Positions 9,776 through 22,904 of a stretch of DNA of 64,000 bases are shown here, one piece after another. The translations under genes and the position numbers were made by a program. The notes beneath the pieces were generated by a model. The model made no database searches and was not told where the DNA came from. It was given only the letters and a program-made list of their open reading frames with translations. The first letter of the stretch is position 1, and every line of letters begins with the position of its first letter. The stretch lies in NCBI RefSeq assembly GCF_026230105.1, contig NC_079474.1, positions 22,648,794 through 22,712,793 of the forward strand, given 5' to 3'. Source of the DNA: Diorhabda sublineata. Its lineage: Eukaryota; Arthropoda; Insecta; Coleoptera; Chrysomelidae.

Positions 9776-12459
9776 ATGTGTTAAACAAACCGCTGTGAAA
9801 AAGGTCATAGAATTTTTTCATTCCGCTGTTTTGATGGACGAAAAAAATGATAGGAATGGTGAGAAAACGGATCAGAGAGAGAGAGGAAGAGAGATAGGAA
9901 AAGTTTTAATTGCAAATTTTTATGGAAAACTATTTGTATAATAATTAAAACTATTTATATGAAATAATGAGAAAATAAATATTACTCGCAGAAACATACA
10001 GGTAGTTTAATTATAAATGAAAAAAAAAAGAATTTAGTGAGTAGAGAGCTGAGAAGTGGGATGGGATTTAAAGATTGATAAGAAGCATTAACCACGATGG
10101 AAACAAAGTAACAGAGATCTTTGAATGAGTTTTTTGAATCTTTTTTGAATATAACAGCATTTCTTAGAAAAATATAATTTTCACATAAATATTTTAATTT
10201 GGTATTCTTAGTGGGAGAGTTCACAATATTGATCCAATCTTTATATTAAAATCAATGTGAAATATTGAAAATGATAGCCAGACGAGAAATAGTATAAGAA
10301 TACCATAGTCAAGATGAAATTGAAAAACATGGTGATAGACATTAACATGGGTTTTATTTCAAGTGGAGGAGAGTAATGAAAGAATAAATTAAGGGAATAA
10401 TTAATTGTTTTGAAGAAAAGTAGCTTAGAAACGTGGAACAGCGGCCACTATCCAGGTTCTCATTTATTCCAAGACAGCCTTTGTTTAGGAAAACATACGT
10501 GAGGGAAAAATACCCTCATTAACTTAAAAAATAAATAAGCGTTTTTTAAAATATGGGCATGTTACATTTTTCACTAGATTGATTTGATTTTGTTAATATG
10601 TGAGAAGAAAATACCCTCGTTAATTTAAAAAATATCCGTTGTTAAAATTTCAGCATGTTTCATATTTTTACTAGATAATTTAATTGATTTTGAGGATGGA
10701 CAAACAAATTAATCCAAAAATAATCATTAAATGGAATAAATCAAAATTTCAAAGTTTGGTTAAATACAACCTCTAAAAAACTAAAATTTTATTCCTTGTT
10801 GTATCGATTACGGTTAACTCGTTGAAATTAATTACAGTGATTAAAAGTTCTACACTAAATTGAAATAGCATAAGGTTACTGTTTTGACTTTCAGTGTAAC
10901 CGTATAGACCTGTCATTTACGTTAACAATTAAGAGTAGTAACTAGAAACAAAGATCGATAACTCATTCCGGAATTCAACATTAAAGCATAGTGAAATGAA
11001 GGGAAAACGGAGACTGCATTTGTCAGCAAATAATAACGCTATTCATTATGCTTGCATGTACTGCTTTTAAATTATTCTGGAGCATCTGACATACGGGTCG
11101 ACCAATTCATCCAATTAGTTTTTAAAATATTAAACGTGACGTTAGTTGCAGACTGTAATGATGTGAATGAATTTTCACCTAAGTGTATTGTATTGAACAT
11201 AAACATAAGATTTGTATGTTGTTGAATAAAGTGCAGATAATCCCATAAAAATTATTGAATAGTTTGCCACAGTGCTGTAGAATATGACTCCATTGTTATA
11301 TACTACAACTATAACTACTATTGGTGGGGAATAATCCATCTGTTTGTGATATTAACACTAATATTACAATTCTTATCCTTAAGTTTGAAATATCATGATA
11401 ACTCTTCTATTTTTGAATACTCCCAAGTCAAAAAATATAACACCTATTAAAGGAATTTCTTAGTATTCTCTACGGATGAAAGTTTATTTTTAGTTTGAAG
11501 TTGTCTGTAAAATCTTCACTTTTTATTCCAACAAGACTCTAGTATACAATGACACAACTTTAATTGGAAGCACGCTTTTGCTACCCACTATGTAATTTAA
11601 AAAGCTTAAGAATGACGTTTAGAAAAATTAGCTTAAAGGAACGAGCGTTGAAGAGCAGGAGGACTAAAGCTTGCGAAGGTTATAATGTAACACGTTAATT
11701 CAACAGATACAAATATTTACTTTTATTATGAAGTACGCTGGGAAACTCAACACATGTATATACTAGGCCCAGGAAACTCGAGCTAGGTAGGTACATTGTG
11801 AAATCAGCGGCGCACAATAAAGTGAAAATGGAAACTTGAAATTGAAAGAAAAACTGCAAACAATAAGCATTGTTTTCAAAATAATTCATTTTTTGAATAA
11901 AGCTTTTCCAAATCAGTAGCAGTGAATAATTCTAATTTTTAACTTTACTTTTGTTTCGTCAGTGCATTTACTATGAAATTTATTCTGTTAAGAACTTTAC
12001 TTTCTTTAGATACTCGGATACTAAAAATCGGATTATTCCTCGAATTGTTTCATACTTATACCGTTTGTTTGTAAGTGTTTATGAGTAGATAGAATTTTAG
12101 AGATCTCAACACCAAGATATAAGATTATTTTTTTATAAGGTGAAATAAAATGGAAATATTTGTGGGATGTCATGGAACTCCATATTTTTCAATTGCAACA
12201 GATACATTTTTTATTCAACAACTGATACAGTATTGAAGCTCCCAATTTGATCTATAGGTACGGGTTTTTGGAGTAGAATTCATTTCGGAATATGTTGATT
12301 TAGTATTTGTCACTAGATTTATTGTCATAATTGCATACTTTGGCTATGCACGTTTTGCGATTCCTTCTCGCGGTTTTCAATCGGAAGAGGCCATTCATTA
12401 CTATCTATTATGTCAGTTTTCTCAAGATTTTAGTCATGATTAGTTAGCATATGATCTAC
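9776..12459. other. no gene recognised
   Basis: A+T-rich stretch with short open frames only on both strands (for example 9982-10224 and 11695-11889, minus), none with recognisable motifs, splice context or transposon ends. Confidence 0.5.
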
Positions 12460-12560
12460 AAAATACGCGTAAGACCTATTCTCACGTATACAGCGGAAAC
12501 AAGAGCCGAAACATCAAAACCGAAAAAATAATGAGGACAAGTGGACAACAATGGATAGGA
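12460..12560 (+). pseudogene. short LINE ORF2 C-terminal scrap
   Basis: Reads RVRPILTYTAETRAETSK, the conserved block just before the C-terminal tail of RTE/Jockey-like LINEs. The same AETATTKR block precedes the LINE tail at 46.3 kb. Only about 30 codons are recognisable. Confidence 0.5.
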
Positions 12561-13510
12561 AAAATGAAAAAACAAAACTAAAAACAAAATATACGATGAC
12601 ACACCACCACAAGTATGCTATGAGAGCTGGAGCTCAGTGTTTCAAGAAGAGGTCAAGAGGAGGCTGAATATTCGGAATCAGAACTAGAATCCAACTAGAA
12701 GTAAAAGAAGAAGCATATCATATAAGAATTGGTCCGAAATTTTTTCTTGGGAAGCAAGGAAAAATAAAATTAAAGAATGGCAGATCAACTTATTATTACT
12801 TATTTGGAAGATCGGAAAACTATCCGCGACAACTATAAATATAAAAATACATGAAAGTTATAAGGAAACAGAACAAGTATCTTTTCAAATGTACAACAAA
12901 CGAGAAGTAATTTCACACAATGGAAAATTCATTGGACACAATATAAGTAGGAGAAAGTACATTGCACATGAAAAGATTCAAAGGCAACATTTCGTTTAAG
13001 AGATGGAGAAGCAATGTGGATTCGCAAATTTTAAGTACAACAATAACATTGATTACAAGTATACAATGTGAGAGAGAATTAGCAGATACATTTTCAATTT
13101 AAACGGCTCCCATTATTAAATTGTAGGTTAGTTTGACTCAGTGATCAGTATACATGTTTATGTTAGGAAGGTAGCTTGATCAAAAATAGCATAAAGAATG
13201 GAATAGTAGTAAAAATAACACAAAGCACAAAAATACAAAGGAAGACAAAAAGTTGAGTTCCAAACAGAAAATCGAAAAGTATATGATAATAAGATAATTT
13301 TAAAAAAATGAGAAAATGCTAAGAAAGAAAATACATATAATTTGATCTATTAACTTTCAATAACTATCAATTTATTATTCACACATTGTGACATTTTTAG
13401 ATAAGAAAACAGCAATAGACACAAAAATACGTATTCCTCTTTCATATTATTGTCATATCGAGAAAGGATTTATCAAAGACGAATTTTAGATAGAGAAAAA
13501 TTGGTTGTAA
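12561..13510. other. no gene recognised
   Basis: A-rich sequence, possibly further decayed LINE material after the scrap at 12460. No frame can be followed. Confidence 0.4.
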
Positions 13511-13784
13511 TTAAATCAGATATATCAGTTGTATTGTTATTATTATTATTACAATAATTCGCATCAACTGTAAACTGGTTTTTAGGGATTCAGTAAAAAT
13601 AAGTGTTTTATTTATAAATATTTGTGAAATTAAGTTTATGATCGAGATCTGTTTAAGGTAATTTTTAAGGTAAGTTATATTGTATTTAGGTCCTATAATT
13701 TCACGTTTTATAGTCAATTTGCAATTGCAGTTGCTACATTTTGGCTCAGGTCTTGCATCCAATAAGTAGCTATGAGTCAGTCGC

Positions 13785-14330
13785 GTATGGTCTAGACTTT
13801 ATCTCTGCGATTCTTCGGTAGTATTGATCATGGTTTTACTGACTCTTTTACTTCACGAAGTTTATGTGTGGACTTTGAGACTATTTGTTTTCCCATTCAT
13901 TGAGCACTTTACGCTTTAGGATTGATTTAATATCGGCAGTAATTAAAGAGTTCACGCACTCCGCACCAATTATTATTTACAGCTTCCTTAGCGGCCAGGT
14001 ATATCACTTGGTTTCCTTTTATTCCAGTGTGTGAGGGGATTCAACAAAATGTTACTTTTTTGTTGTTGTCTTGTATATATTGCAGTTGTTGTTTGATTTT
14101 AATTGCTAATGAATTTGTGGTGTGAATTATTTGAAGAGTTTGGATTGAGCTAGGGGAATCTGTGTGATTAGGTTTGATGAAGCGGCGATATGTGTAGCTC
14201 GATATATTGCATATAATTCAGCAGTGAAAGTGGATGGGGCTAAAGGAGCTTTTAACATATATTTTTTAAGAGATCTGTTTCTGATATGTTTAATTGTAGG
14301 TGAGAAAACAGTTTCTTCTCCAATTTAGTG
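13785..14330 (-). pseudogene. LINE RNase H domain, decayed
   Basis: Frameshifted translation gives FTAELYAIYRATHIAA (the ELxAI helix carrying the catalytic Glu) and then a degraded SPHTLE segment in place of the usual IPSHTGIxGNE box. It ends with SLITADIKSILKRKVLNEW, the conserved linker after RNase H in I/R1-type LINEs. Multiple stops. Confidence 0.7.
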
Positions 14331-14431
14331 CATCTGCTTTTGATAGATCTGTTCTCAAAGAAAAGGTAAATTTTTGTGAGCATGTCTATTAATGCAGTAA
14401 AATCATTAAGTTAGTTCTTTATAATACTTCT

Positions 14432-15280
14432 TCATAATACTGGTAGTTCAGTTATTTGTGTTTCGCCATAAGTTTGTAATTGAGAGTTCTTACAGCTTCC
14501 TGCAGTATGACCTGGGTTTTTGCATGTAAAACGTAGTAGACGGTCTTGGGATAGATAAATTCTGTAGCTGTTGTTCTCGTGTGTGATCATTAGATAGTTG
14601 GGTATTTGGATTGTGGGTAGTAGAATGAAAATTTGTCTTCTGAAGCTGTGGATGTGGTTATATTTCGGAATTGTGGAGCTAATTTTAAGGAACGACATTG
14701 GTGAGAATGTATTGAGACCTATTTTGTTAAGTTCATCGATTAGAGCTGAGTGTGGTATGGTGGAGCATACATTTGAGAGTATCAATCTTTCGAAAGGTGT
14801 TATAAGCTTTCGGGCTTGGATCGGAGTATTGTTAATAATTATCAGCCTTTCATGATACGTCATGAAGCGTTCTACAATATTTTTTTTGCGAGATACAAGC
14901 ATATTGACAGCCTTGATATGATTAGAATATTTTTTAGCTCTCCAAGTGATATCAGGTAATCTTGAATTTTTAGGTTATCAACAGCTGGAAGAACGATTGC
15001 TTGATGTTTTGTAGGAAATTGTGGTTGGCTAAATGCAGATAAGTATGTTTTTGTAGGGTTTATATTCTGAGAGCTTTTGTAGTCAGAAGTCCATCTGTAT
15101 TTGACATTATTAGTTTTAGAAATATTTCCGATTTGATTCGAGAGTACGGACCTGTTTTGGCACAGGCCTCTTCATATCACGTTGATAAGAGCTGTTTTTT
15201 TTGCGAATTCATCTTCCAGCCGGTGTAAAATAGATATAGCCCTGTGTGTGATAAATTCAGTGTTTTTGCATGTATGTATG
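14432..15280 (-). pseudogene. LINE ORF1 (Gag-like RNA-binding protein), partial
   Basis: RNA-binding ORF1 of the LINE. The intact open part (14902-14432, 156 aa) contains the middle and C-terminal domains ending in RIYLSQDRLLRFTCKNPGHTAGSCKN. This matches the family pattern ending in a CCHC knuckle, except that the first knuckle cysteine position appears to be Arg, leaving CX4HX4C. Upstream (14903-15280) the frame is broken but peptides such as KHTYLHLANHNF suggest the N-terminal half. Non-functional. Confidence 0.68.
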
Positions 15281-15285
15281 AGATT

Positions 15286-17262
15286 TTACTTACAGTAAAA
15301 TGTCTCTGAGTTTAGAATACTTCTAAAAATCTCTATCTATAGTTTCATAAATTTTTAGAACTGTGATAACTATCGAAAAACAGTTGTTTTCATGGGAACT
15401 GACACTTTCACTGTTAACGTTACAGTTGCCAGAGCCGGATTCGAAGTAAACTATATGTGGCAGCTGAATTCTTAGAAATATGCATGCTATTTTAGTGACA
15501 AAAAAATTTCAAATATAATAATAATAAAAAATTACCTGTACTTTATTGCCTGCATATAATTGTTTTTTCACATAATAGGGTTGTTACTATCTCATGGAAT
15601 GATTTAATTTATTGTCAGTGTCAGCTAAGAAACCTAGTGTATTGCAATGTGTACTATAGTTTTCTCAAAGAAACTGTTGGCAAGTGAAGATGTATCCACA
15701 TTTGATGGCATTTTGGTGCAGTATTGTTCATTCCGACTGAAATAAATTTGGTAGTTGTTTATGCGACATTTGGTTTAGATTCAAATTTTCGTGACGTTAG
15801 TTTCCGTCTTTTTATATCAAATTTTATAATTCCTCTAAAAGTATTTACACCGATAACAGTATTATAACCAGCTCATATCAACTGATGAAACTCTAATTAC
15901 TTTGCATATTCACTTCCTTCTAGAGAGTGGTATTACTTACTCCATTGTGAGCTAAGCTTATTGAATTCCTATCATATCATTCTCATGCACGCCTTTGTTT
16001 GAACTAATTGATAATTTCCATCGTTAAGGTTACATAACAGATCCGTTGCTGATATTTTCACATTTGTAGCACAGGAAACAATCACAATATTTGAATATTT
16101 TGAAGATCACCTGCTAAATGTTTCAAATTCAAATTATATTATGTGTAATTAATGTACTAATAATTGAGTACTTGACAAGTTATCAATGTTTCCGGCTTTC
16201 CGAGCTTAGGCTCACAAGGAATAATCATATTGTTTGGGGTAAGAAATATCTGTATTAAGCAATACTTATAAATCACACTCTCGCTTTTATCAACGGGTCA
16301 AAAAATATTTATATGAGAGGACATTAAATGTACAGTTCATACAGTATTCAAATCTATAGACTTCATAAAGCGAGTATAAGGGTATAATTGTAGAACTAAC
16401 ATAACGAAATTTTAATGTTATACTGAATACTCTACCACTACACGATCACTCACAAGTAGACAATTAGATGCCTGTACTTTGACAGGCTGCTATAACAATA
16501 ACCTAAATTTTTCCGGTCGCGTGACCTAACTGCAAAATGAATAAGTGATCATTCACCTGGCTTGGCAGCTGTCACGTGCAAATGTTATAGTAGCAGTGAC
16601 ATAAATTATTTCTAATTCATATTTATTTTTATCTGACTTTAACTATCTTTCGTTGCTACACGACCACCACTAAGAAGTGAAAACTCAACTTCCTCAATGG
16701 CAGTTTCGCGACCCCTACTGAAGCGAGGAAAGTCAGCTCCTCCAGCAGCAGTTTCCTCACCCTTCTCCACCTCTCATTCAGCTTGTTTGTTTGACAGTTT
16801 CGAACTATCGATAAAAACACGATTTTTTTTGTTTTGAAAGATTCTCTATAGTCTCTAATGGACAACTCTGGGCAATTCTGTAGGCAACCATTAAAAATAT
16901 GGTGCTAATTCTACTTTTTGAATAGGTTTTAGAATATTATGATACATAAATTCTTCTCAGTCTGACACATAATATAACTGGCCGTCAATCTGAGCTTTTC
17001 AGTCATTTGCATTCAACTTCAATAATTCTAAAACGTTCATAATGTTTGACAGAAACTCTTTCTTCACAAAAAGGTAATAACCCTTATTTATTGCCATCCG
17101 TGAAACATGTATCATGTTATCTCAATCGAAATTATTGTTTTCGATATATCGCCACCAGCAGTACCTACTGTACAAATCGGTGAATAGTTTCTAGATATCA
17201 TATTATTGAAATGGTATTTTCTGCATTCCCATCTTAGGGCTCATGCTTACTACCATAGGGTA
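15286..17262. other. no gene recognised
   Basis: No protein family recognised. A pair of inverted CTGCTATAAC / GTTATAGTAGCAG motifs (about 16488 and 16585) could be a degraded MITE. A slightly G+C-richer patch at 16656-16865 has an unsupported minus-strand frame. Confidence 0.45.
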
Positions 17263-17885
17263 ATTGCATGATTTGAGAAAAATAGTTTTGGATAGTTTAT
17301 ACTATCCAACTACTTATATACTACTTATACTATCCTATACTACTTATATTATAATTTTTTTCATTTCTTTGATCAATATTTATAGAGAAAAAAATTTTTT
17401 TAAATTTAAAAATTATGTAGGTAGTTTAAACATTTAAGTAAGGTCGCCATATTGCGGGACGGCAAAGGTATAAAATGAACACATCATACAAAGTAAATAC
17501 GATCATGATTCTCTCGGTTATTCTAAAATTAACGTTATCATCAAACTTTGATTAATCTGGAAAATGGTATATAAATTGTGTTTTATGCCAAGATGGGAAA
17601 ATACCACCACTAAAACACCTGAAAAATTTTTTATGATGCCAAGAAATTCGAATAAACTACAACAAATATGGTTTGGAATTGTTGGTCGTTTTGAAGATCC
17701 TGCGAGTTGATGCCAGGATCATTTTAATGATAGTAAGATTCAAATTTAACTTATTTTAATATTTATGCTTTTAACTTTTAACGTGATTTAGTAATAATGT
17801 ACGAACTTAACCCATAACAAAATTATTAACTTTATTCTTATATATAGAAAAATGTTTTATTCATACGTAACTAATAAATGAAAAC
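17263..17885 (+). repeat. dispersed repeat copy 1 with THAP-like start codon region
   Basis: Aligns in the same orientation with 62816-63390 over nearly its whole length. Both start TGAGAAAAA(A)TAGTTTTGGATAG and end in ACTAATAAAT. At 17564 an ATG opens MVYKLCFMPRWENTTTKTPE, resembling the N-terminal part of a THAP zinc finger (consensus CxVPxCxN...), with expected cysteines already lost. Translation stops after about 50 codons. Likely a relic of a THAP-transposase element (P or Kolobok type). Confidence 0.6.
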
Positions 17886-18928
17886 TGTATTATAACAGCA
17901 CACGCTACGTTGCCGGTAGCGATAACCTCATGTTCATCAAGCAGATAACTGCTCAATTATTTCATTAAACCTATGACATCAAAACTGAAAACAAATGAAA
18001 ATCGTGCCTTATAATGCTTTGCAATTCCAGAAATTAATTCAATTGAATTGGAATCATTAAATATATATTTTTCCCTTTTTAGATCTTGTTACTTTTTTTC
18101 TTGGCATCTTTTTATAGAAACTTAGTTTCAAAAAACAGGTAAAAATTGACGTTTCGATCTTTATCGAAATATTTTGAAGAAGATTGAAATTTCCACTTGT
18201 TTTTTAAACTAATTTTTTATAAAATTAAACCTCAAATCAAGACCATTTATATGTAAATATGTAACTATTTACTTAAGTTGATCACAATGCAATAAAAAAG
18301 AGGTAGTATCACGTTTATGTAATATCCAATTTCATCCATATTGTGATTAATAATGAACGCAGAATATACTGTGCTTACTGATTCAAAAAGTTGAGAAGCT
18401 CAAGTTCAAACATAAGGTCTTTTCGGAAACTATAACCCCGGTTCATCACCTATTAGTTGATTGTGGATTGCAATTTAAATCGATTTAAATCACAGTTTCT
18501 GAACTTCGCCTTCAATTTTCGGAGCAAATTTAAAACATAATCAATATGAAAAATCTTTTTTTGATTACTTGGTTGTGCGTTAAGTCTTCCGTGATATTTA
18601 TTGAATTGTACAATTACTTCTAGATGTTTAATAATTTTTATTGAGCAGTTATCAACGATTAACCCCCTCATTAACTATTTTTTTAGAAGGTAAAAAGTTT
18701 TTTCTAATCAAAGTTGCAATGTTTCTAAATGATTTGGTCAACTTTCTGGCACTAAGTCTTTTATTTTTGAGAGATGAATCTTCTTTTTCGGCTGGCATTG
18801 CGCAATTCAATGTATACTTCAATCAATTTTGATTGTTACTGAAAAAATTATATGGGCTGCAACATACTTTTGAGAAAACTTGGCAGAATAAAACTTTCAA
18901 TTGCATATATCTTTGGTTAGGTTAGGTT
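17886..18928. other. no gene recognised
   Basis: Between the THAP repeat and a mariner element. The minus-strand frame 18453-18671 (72 aa) has lysine-rich content but no recognisable family. Confidence 0.4.
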
Positions 18929-20222
18929 ATACAGGTTGTGTTGGGAGGAGCGCACCAAACTCTAGGATTGTATTATACACGTGAAAATAAACAAATATGT
19001 TCTCAACCGATTTTCATTTTTTTTTTTTTTTCAAGTTATGGAGTAATTAAAAATGTTCATCTAGCTTTCCACTTATATATGAAATTTAACATTATCAAAG
19101 TATGCCATGTTCGAGGCTCAAAGGAATTTGATAATTCTGACGTTTTGATGAACTATCAGTGTACAGTGAACAGTAACAGACCGTTTAATTTCGAATTTAT
19201 GTAATTGTTAGTGTTGCAAAATGCCAAATACTTATTCAAATTTAGAATATGCAAATATGGTGTTTGTTGATGGTGACTGTAATGGAAATGCTAGAGCTGC
19301 TGCTGAAGAATATCGTCAACGTTTTCCACACCTGATAAAAACATATTTATTAGAATTTTAAACAAATTTTGCGAGACTGGTAACCAGTGCTAACATATCA
19401 TCTGAACGCGCTACTCGACAAGGTTTTGTAGAAGTAAAAAATATTTTGCATCTAGTAGAAGAAGATGCAGCTACTAGCTCACGGAGAATTGCCACTCAAT
19501 TGGGAATTCCACAAAAAAGGGTGATAAACACACTCCTCGAACAAGGCTATATCCTTATCACGTACAGAGAGTACAGCACCTACAACCAGAGGATTACGCT
19601 AACCGTATGGAGTTTTGTCGGTAGATAAATAATAATCATTGTGTTTTATCTTACAAAACGAATTACAAGGCCTACTAGAGGATATTCCTGTAAATATTAG
19701 AATGCAGATGTACTATTAGCACGATAGAGCTCCTGCACAAGTCGCTCATCAGGTCAAGTAACATTTGGACGAAAGTTTTCCAGGGCGTAGGATTGGTCGT
19801 GGAGGTCCCAATAATTGGCCTGCAAGATCTCCAGACCTCACACCACTAGATTTTTGTTTATGGGGCTGGATGAGGAAGTCTACAAAATAAAAGTGAACAC
19901 ACGGGATGCACTAATTGAGAATGATGATGAGGATAACGAATTGAGAATATTGCAGCCTATATTGAAGAAGAAAGAAATGAATCAATTGAGAGAGTAACAA
20001 ACGCTCTTTTTAAACGAAGCAGAAAATGTCAATGGCGGTATTTTTGAACATTTATTGAAAGAATGCTATGATTAAGAAAATTTTTATGTGAAAATTTGTT
20101 TATTTGTTAATATGATATAACTTGAAAACAAATGAAAATTGGATAAGAACAATGAGTTTTTTCACATTATTTTCACGTGTATAATACAGTCTTAAAGTTT
20201 GGTGCGCTCCTCCCCTGTATAT
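18929..20222 (+). mobile_element. mariner-type element with DUF4817 helix-turn-helix, TIRs intact
   Basis: Inverted ends share GGGAGGAGCGCACCAAACT and further in GTATTATACACGTGAAAAT (18944-18985 against the complement of about 20170-20215), bounded by TA. The left end has a small insertion after ATACAGG. The transposase relic starts at ATG 19221 with EYANMVFVDGDCNGNARAAA, the DUF4817 HTH found on many insect mariners. It continues with LHLVEEDAATSSRRIATQLG (19446), a broken QDGAPAH region (about 19710-19745), NWPARSPDLTPLDFCLWGW (about 19812-19870) and the C-terminal tail. At least four frameshifts or stops make it inactive. Confidence 0.88.

Positions 20223-20224
<2 letters not shown>

Positions 20225-20275
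<51 letters not shown>
20225..20275. repeat. (AT)n microsatellite
   Basis: About 50 bp of uninterrupted TA dinucleotides abutting the TA end of the mariner element. Confidence 0.95.
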
Positions 20276-20278
<3 letters not shown>

Positions 20279-20545
20279 AATCTGTTTAGACGTTATATTA
20301 TTTGCTAACAGATGGCAACTAAATAGTTCACAGAACTCAAATTAATTTTCACTTTATATCCACCATTTATAATCTTTCACTCTCCAAGTTTGAAAAAATA
20401 TGATATCGATAAGTTTATAAAAAGGTCTTGTTACTAGACAATTGTCGACTGACCGATTCTTTGAATTGACTTTTGAACTCCTAGCTTGACCTAAGTGACT
20501 TACTCCAGCTTCAGCCATTTTTTCCATAAGTTACCTCTTGTACCT

Positions 20546-21338
20546 CATACGAGGGTTGCTACTTAAGTTTTGAGATAGAGAAATAAAAACAAATATTTAT
20601 AATATGGCTTTATTGTTTTCCAAAATATTCTCCCTTAAGATCAATACACTTTTGCATGCGGTTGAACCAATTGTCAAAGCATTTTTCCCATTGCGATTGG
20701 AGTACCTCCAAAACATGTGATTTGAAAGCATCAGTCACTTTTTCTGGTGTAGAAAAACGTTCACCTCGTAATTTTTGATCTTCGGGAATAAGAATAAATC
20801 TTTGCATGCCAAAAAAACGACAGATGACCCATCAATTCGATGTTTTTATAGTGCAATAACGTTTTTGTTTGAACTGATGCGTAATAGCTGGCATTGTCGG
20901 GGTGGACAAGGTGGAATTGACCCTTCTACTTTGCTCTAATGGAACGGTGGCGACATGTTATGCAAAAAAAATAAGCGAACATTTGCCTCGAAGTGCTTCG
21001 TGCACGAACAACTTTTGTTAGATTTGGCTATGGCACAATGGGACGACCTTCACAAAATTTATCCTGTAACAGAGAAGTACGATTACGACTGAATGCAGAA
21101 AAACTAGCGAGACACGGTATCTCGAGATGGTGCGTCGAAACTCATGGATAATTATCGCTTGAAAATGTTGGTGATTTAATTCCATTTTTTAACCAAGGTG
21201 AATGTTTCAAGTATCTGTAAACAACATTTTCTTATTATGTTCTCCATTAAAAATATCAAACTTCATGATGGCGATGTCAGATTTGACATATTCATATCAG
21301 TGTTGCCGTATCTCAAACCTTAAGTAGCAATCCTCGAA
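20546..21338 (-). mobile_element. mariner element, internally deleted
   Basis: Ends are inverted: ACGAGGGTTGCTACTTAAG at the left (about 20549) and the complement of CTTAAGTAGCAATCCTCG at the right (21319-21336). The minus-strand frame 20807-20610 gives the C-terminal 65 residues of a mariner transposase (LRGERFSTPEKVTDAFKSHV, then W..CFDNWFNRMQKCIDLKGEYF). Upstream in other frames are HPDNASYYAS, carrying the second catalytic Asp, and NIELMGH. Length is about 790 bp against about 1.3 kb for a full mariner, so the N-terminal part is mostly deleted. Confidence 0.85.
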
Positions 21339-21719
21339 TAAAAGTAATAATGATGTCGAAGATTTTTTGCTCAAAGCGATGAATTAAAGATGCAGCGAGT
21401 TATTTGGCAGACGATATATTCATTTTGACGTATGGCACAAAAATTTTACGTGACAAATTTATTCTTGACAAAAACAGTTTTTGGTCTATAATAAAATCTG
21501 GATCAATGTTCAAAAACTTTGTGTATAGCATCAAAATTATAGTGCACATACCTTCTAGAATTATTTAGAAATTTATAATTTAATATATAGCAAGACTTCA
21601 ATATACGAAACAAACAGGTAATTGTAGTGTTGAAGGTACACTGTTGATATAAAACCGATACGTCTTCGATGACCGTATCTATTTTTATTTTATACGAAGA
21701 GGAATATGGAAATTATACT

Positions 21720-22200
21720 GTCACCTGTCACAAAATCAACATATTCTTTTTCAATAGTTATTTTTAATTTTCAACATAGTCATCTTCCAAGTCTATGCGC
21801 TTATTCCAGCTCTGATTCAATCTTTTTAATCCTTTCAATTGGAATTTGCCGTCTTTTTTTCTGAAACTAGTTGTTCACATATGAGATAACGTCCTTATCT
21901 GATGAAAACCTCCATTCTGTAGATAAAACTTTGAGATGAGGAGATATAAAAAAGCTGCTTGTGGCCAAATCTGGTTAAAACGGTGGGTAGTCAACCAATT
22001 CTAAGTGCGCAAACGCCGCACCCAATGCTCAGATAACTTACTCGTGAATAAATCTTTAGTCAATATATGACAAATACATTCTTGTTATATGCCGGTGGCT
22101 TCTTCTATATCTCTAAACTTAATCCGACGGTGGTCCAGTACCATATAGTGAACTTTTTCGATGATACCGCTGAGCATCGTATATCATTTAAGATGGTGCA
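21720..22200 (-). pseudogene. second mariner lineage, relic
   Basis: Minus-strand translation yields the HTH linker HYMVLDHRRIKFRDIEEATG followed by HILTKDLFTSKLSEHWVRRL. After a deletion comes PDLATSSFFISPHLKVLS, the region with the third catalytic Asp, and a C-terminal tail ending at about 21750. The sequence differs from the mariners on either side, so it is a separate lineage. No TIRs found. Confidence 0.7.
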
Positions 22201-22719
22201 GAGCCTCCTTACAAAATCTTTATAACAATATTATACGGTTAACAAACATAAAACTTTCAAAATGACTGAAATATTAGTGAGAATCTCTCAACGTATCACA
22301 ACCCTTGTTTTTTTGTCTAAATCAATTAATATTGTGGTTCAAAATATAAAGATTTTGGATGATGCAACTCGATTTTAGACCATCGTTCAAAATAAATTCA
22401 ACCTTCGTAACTTCCTGATACCCACCACTGCATGTGTCATCTAAAACTCTAGTTAGTTTAAGGTCTAATTGGACATCCGCCGATGAAGCTCTGAGACAAC
22501 GTTTCTTGAGTTTCAAGTTGCTGGATTAAAGGCCCTAATTCCGTATTCTCTCCACTAACCTGTTTCGAATAATTTCAGTACAAAGAGGGGACATGACACT
22601 CATGATCGATAGAAAATATATTGACTCAAATATGATGTATTACGGCAAATATTATGACATTACAAGTATCCTGAATTATATAATAGAATGAAAATTAAAT
22701 TGCATGAAATGAAATGAAA

Positions 22720-22860
<141 letters not shown>

Positions 22861-22904
22861 TGTTATGACCGTTCATAAATTTAAAGGGGAATTTATATGT
22901 CACT

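Larger units (their letters stand above)
13511..15285 (-). mobile_element. LINE (R1/I-like) with ORF1 and RNase H but no endonuclease/RT
   Basis: Read on the minus strand, the pieces occur in element order but too close together: ORF1 (15280-14432), RNase H (about 14330-13785), a C-terminal zinc motif CSNCNCKLTIK (about 13740-13710), and a 3' end rich in ATT/AAT triplets (13535-13560). The apurinic endonuclease and reverse transcriptase, some 2.5-3 kb in such elements, are missing between ORF1 and RNase H. An internal deletion therefore joined the two halves. Clade assignment is from motif order and the CxxC tail. Confidence 0.7.

Noticed and set aside
14598..14855. 85-aa plus frame
   Set aside because: Antisense to the LINE ORF1 at 14432-14902.
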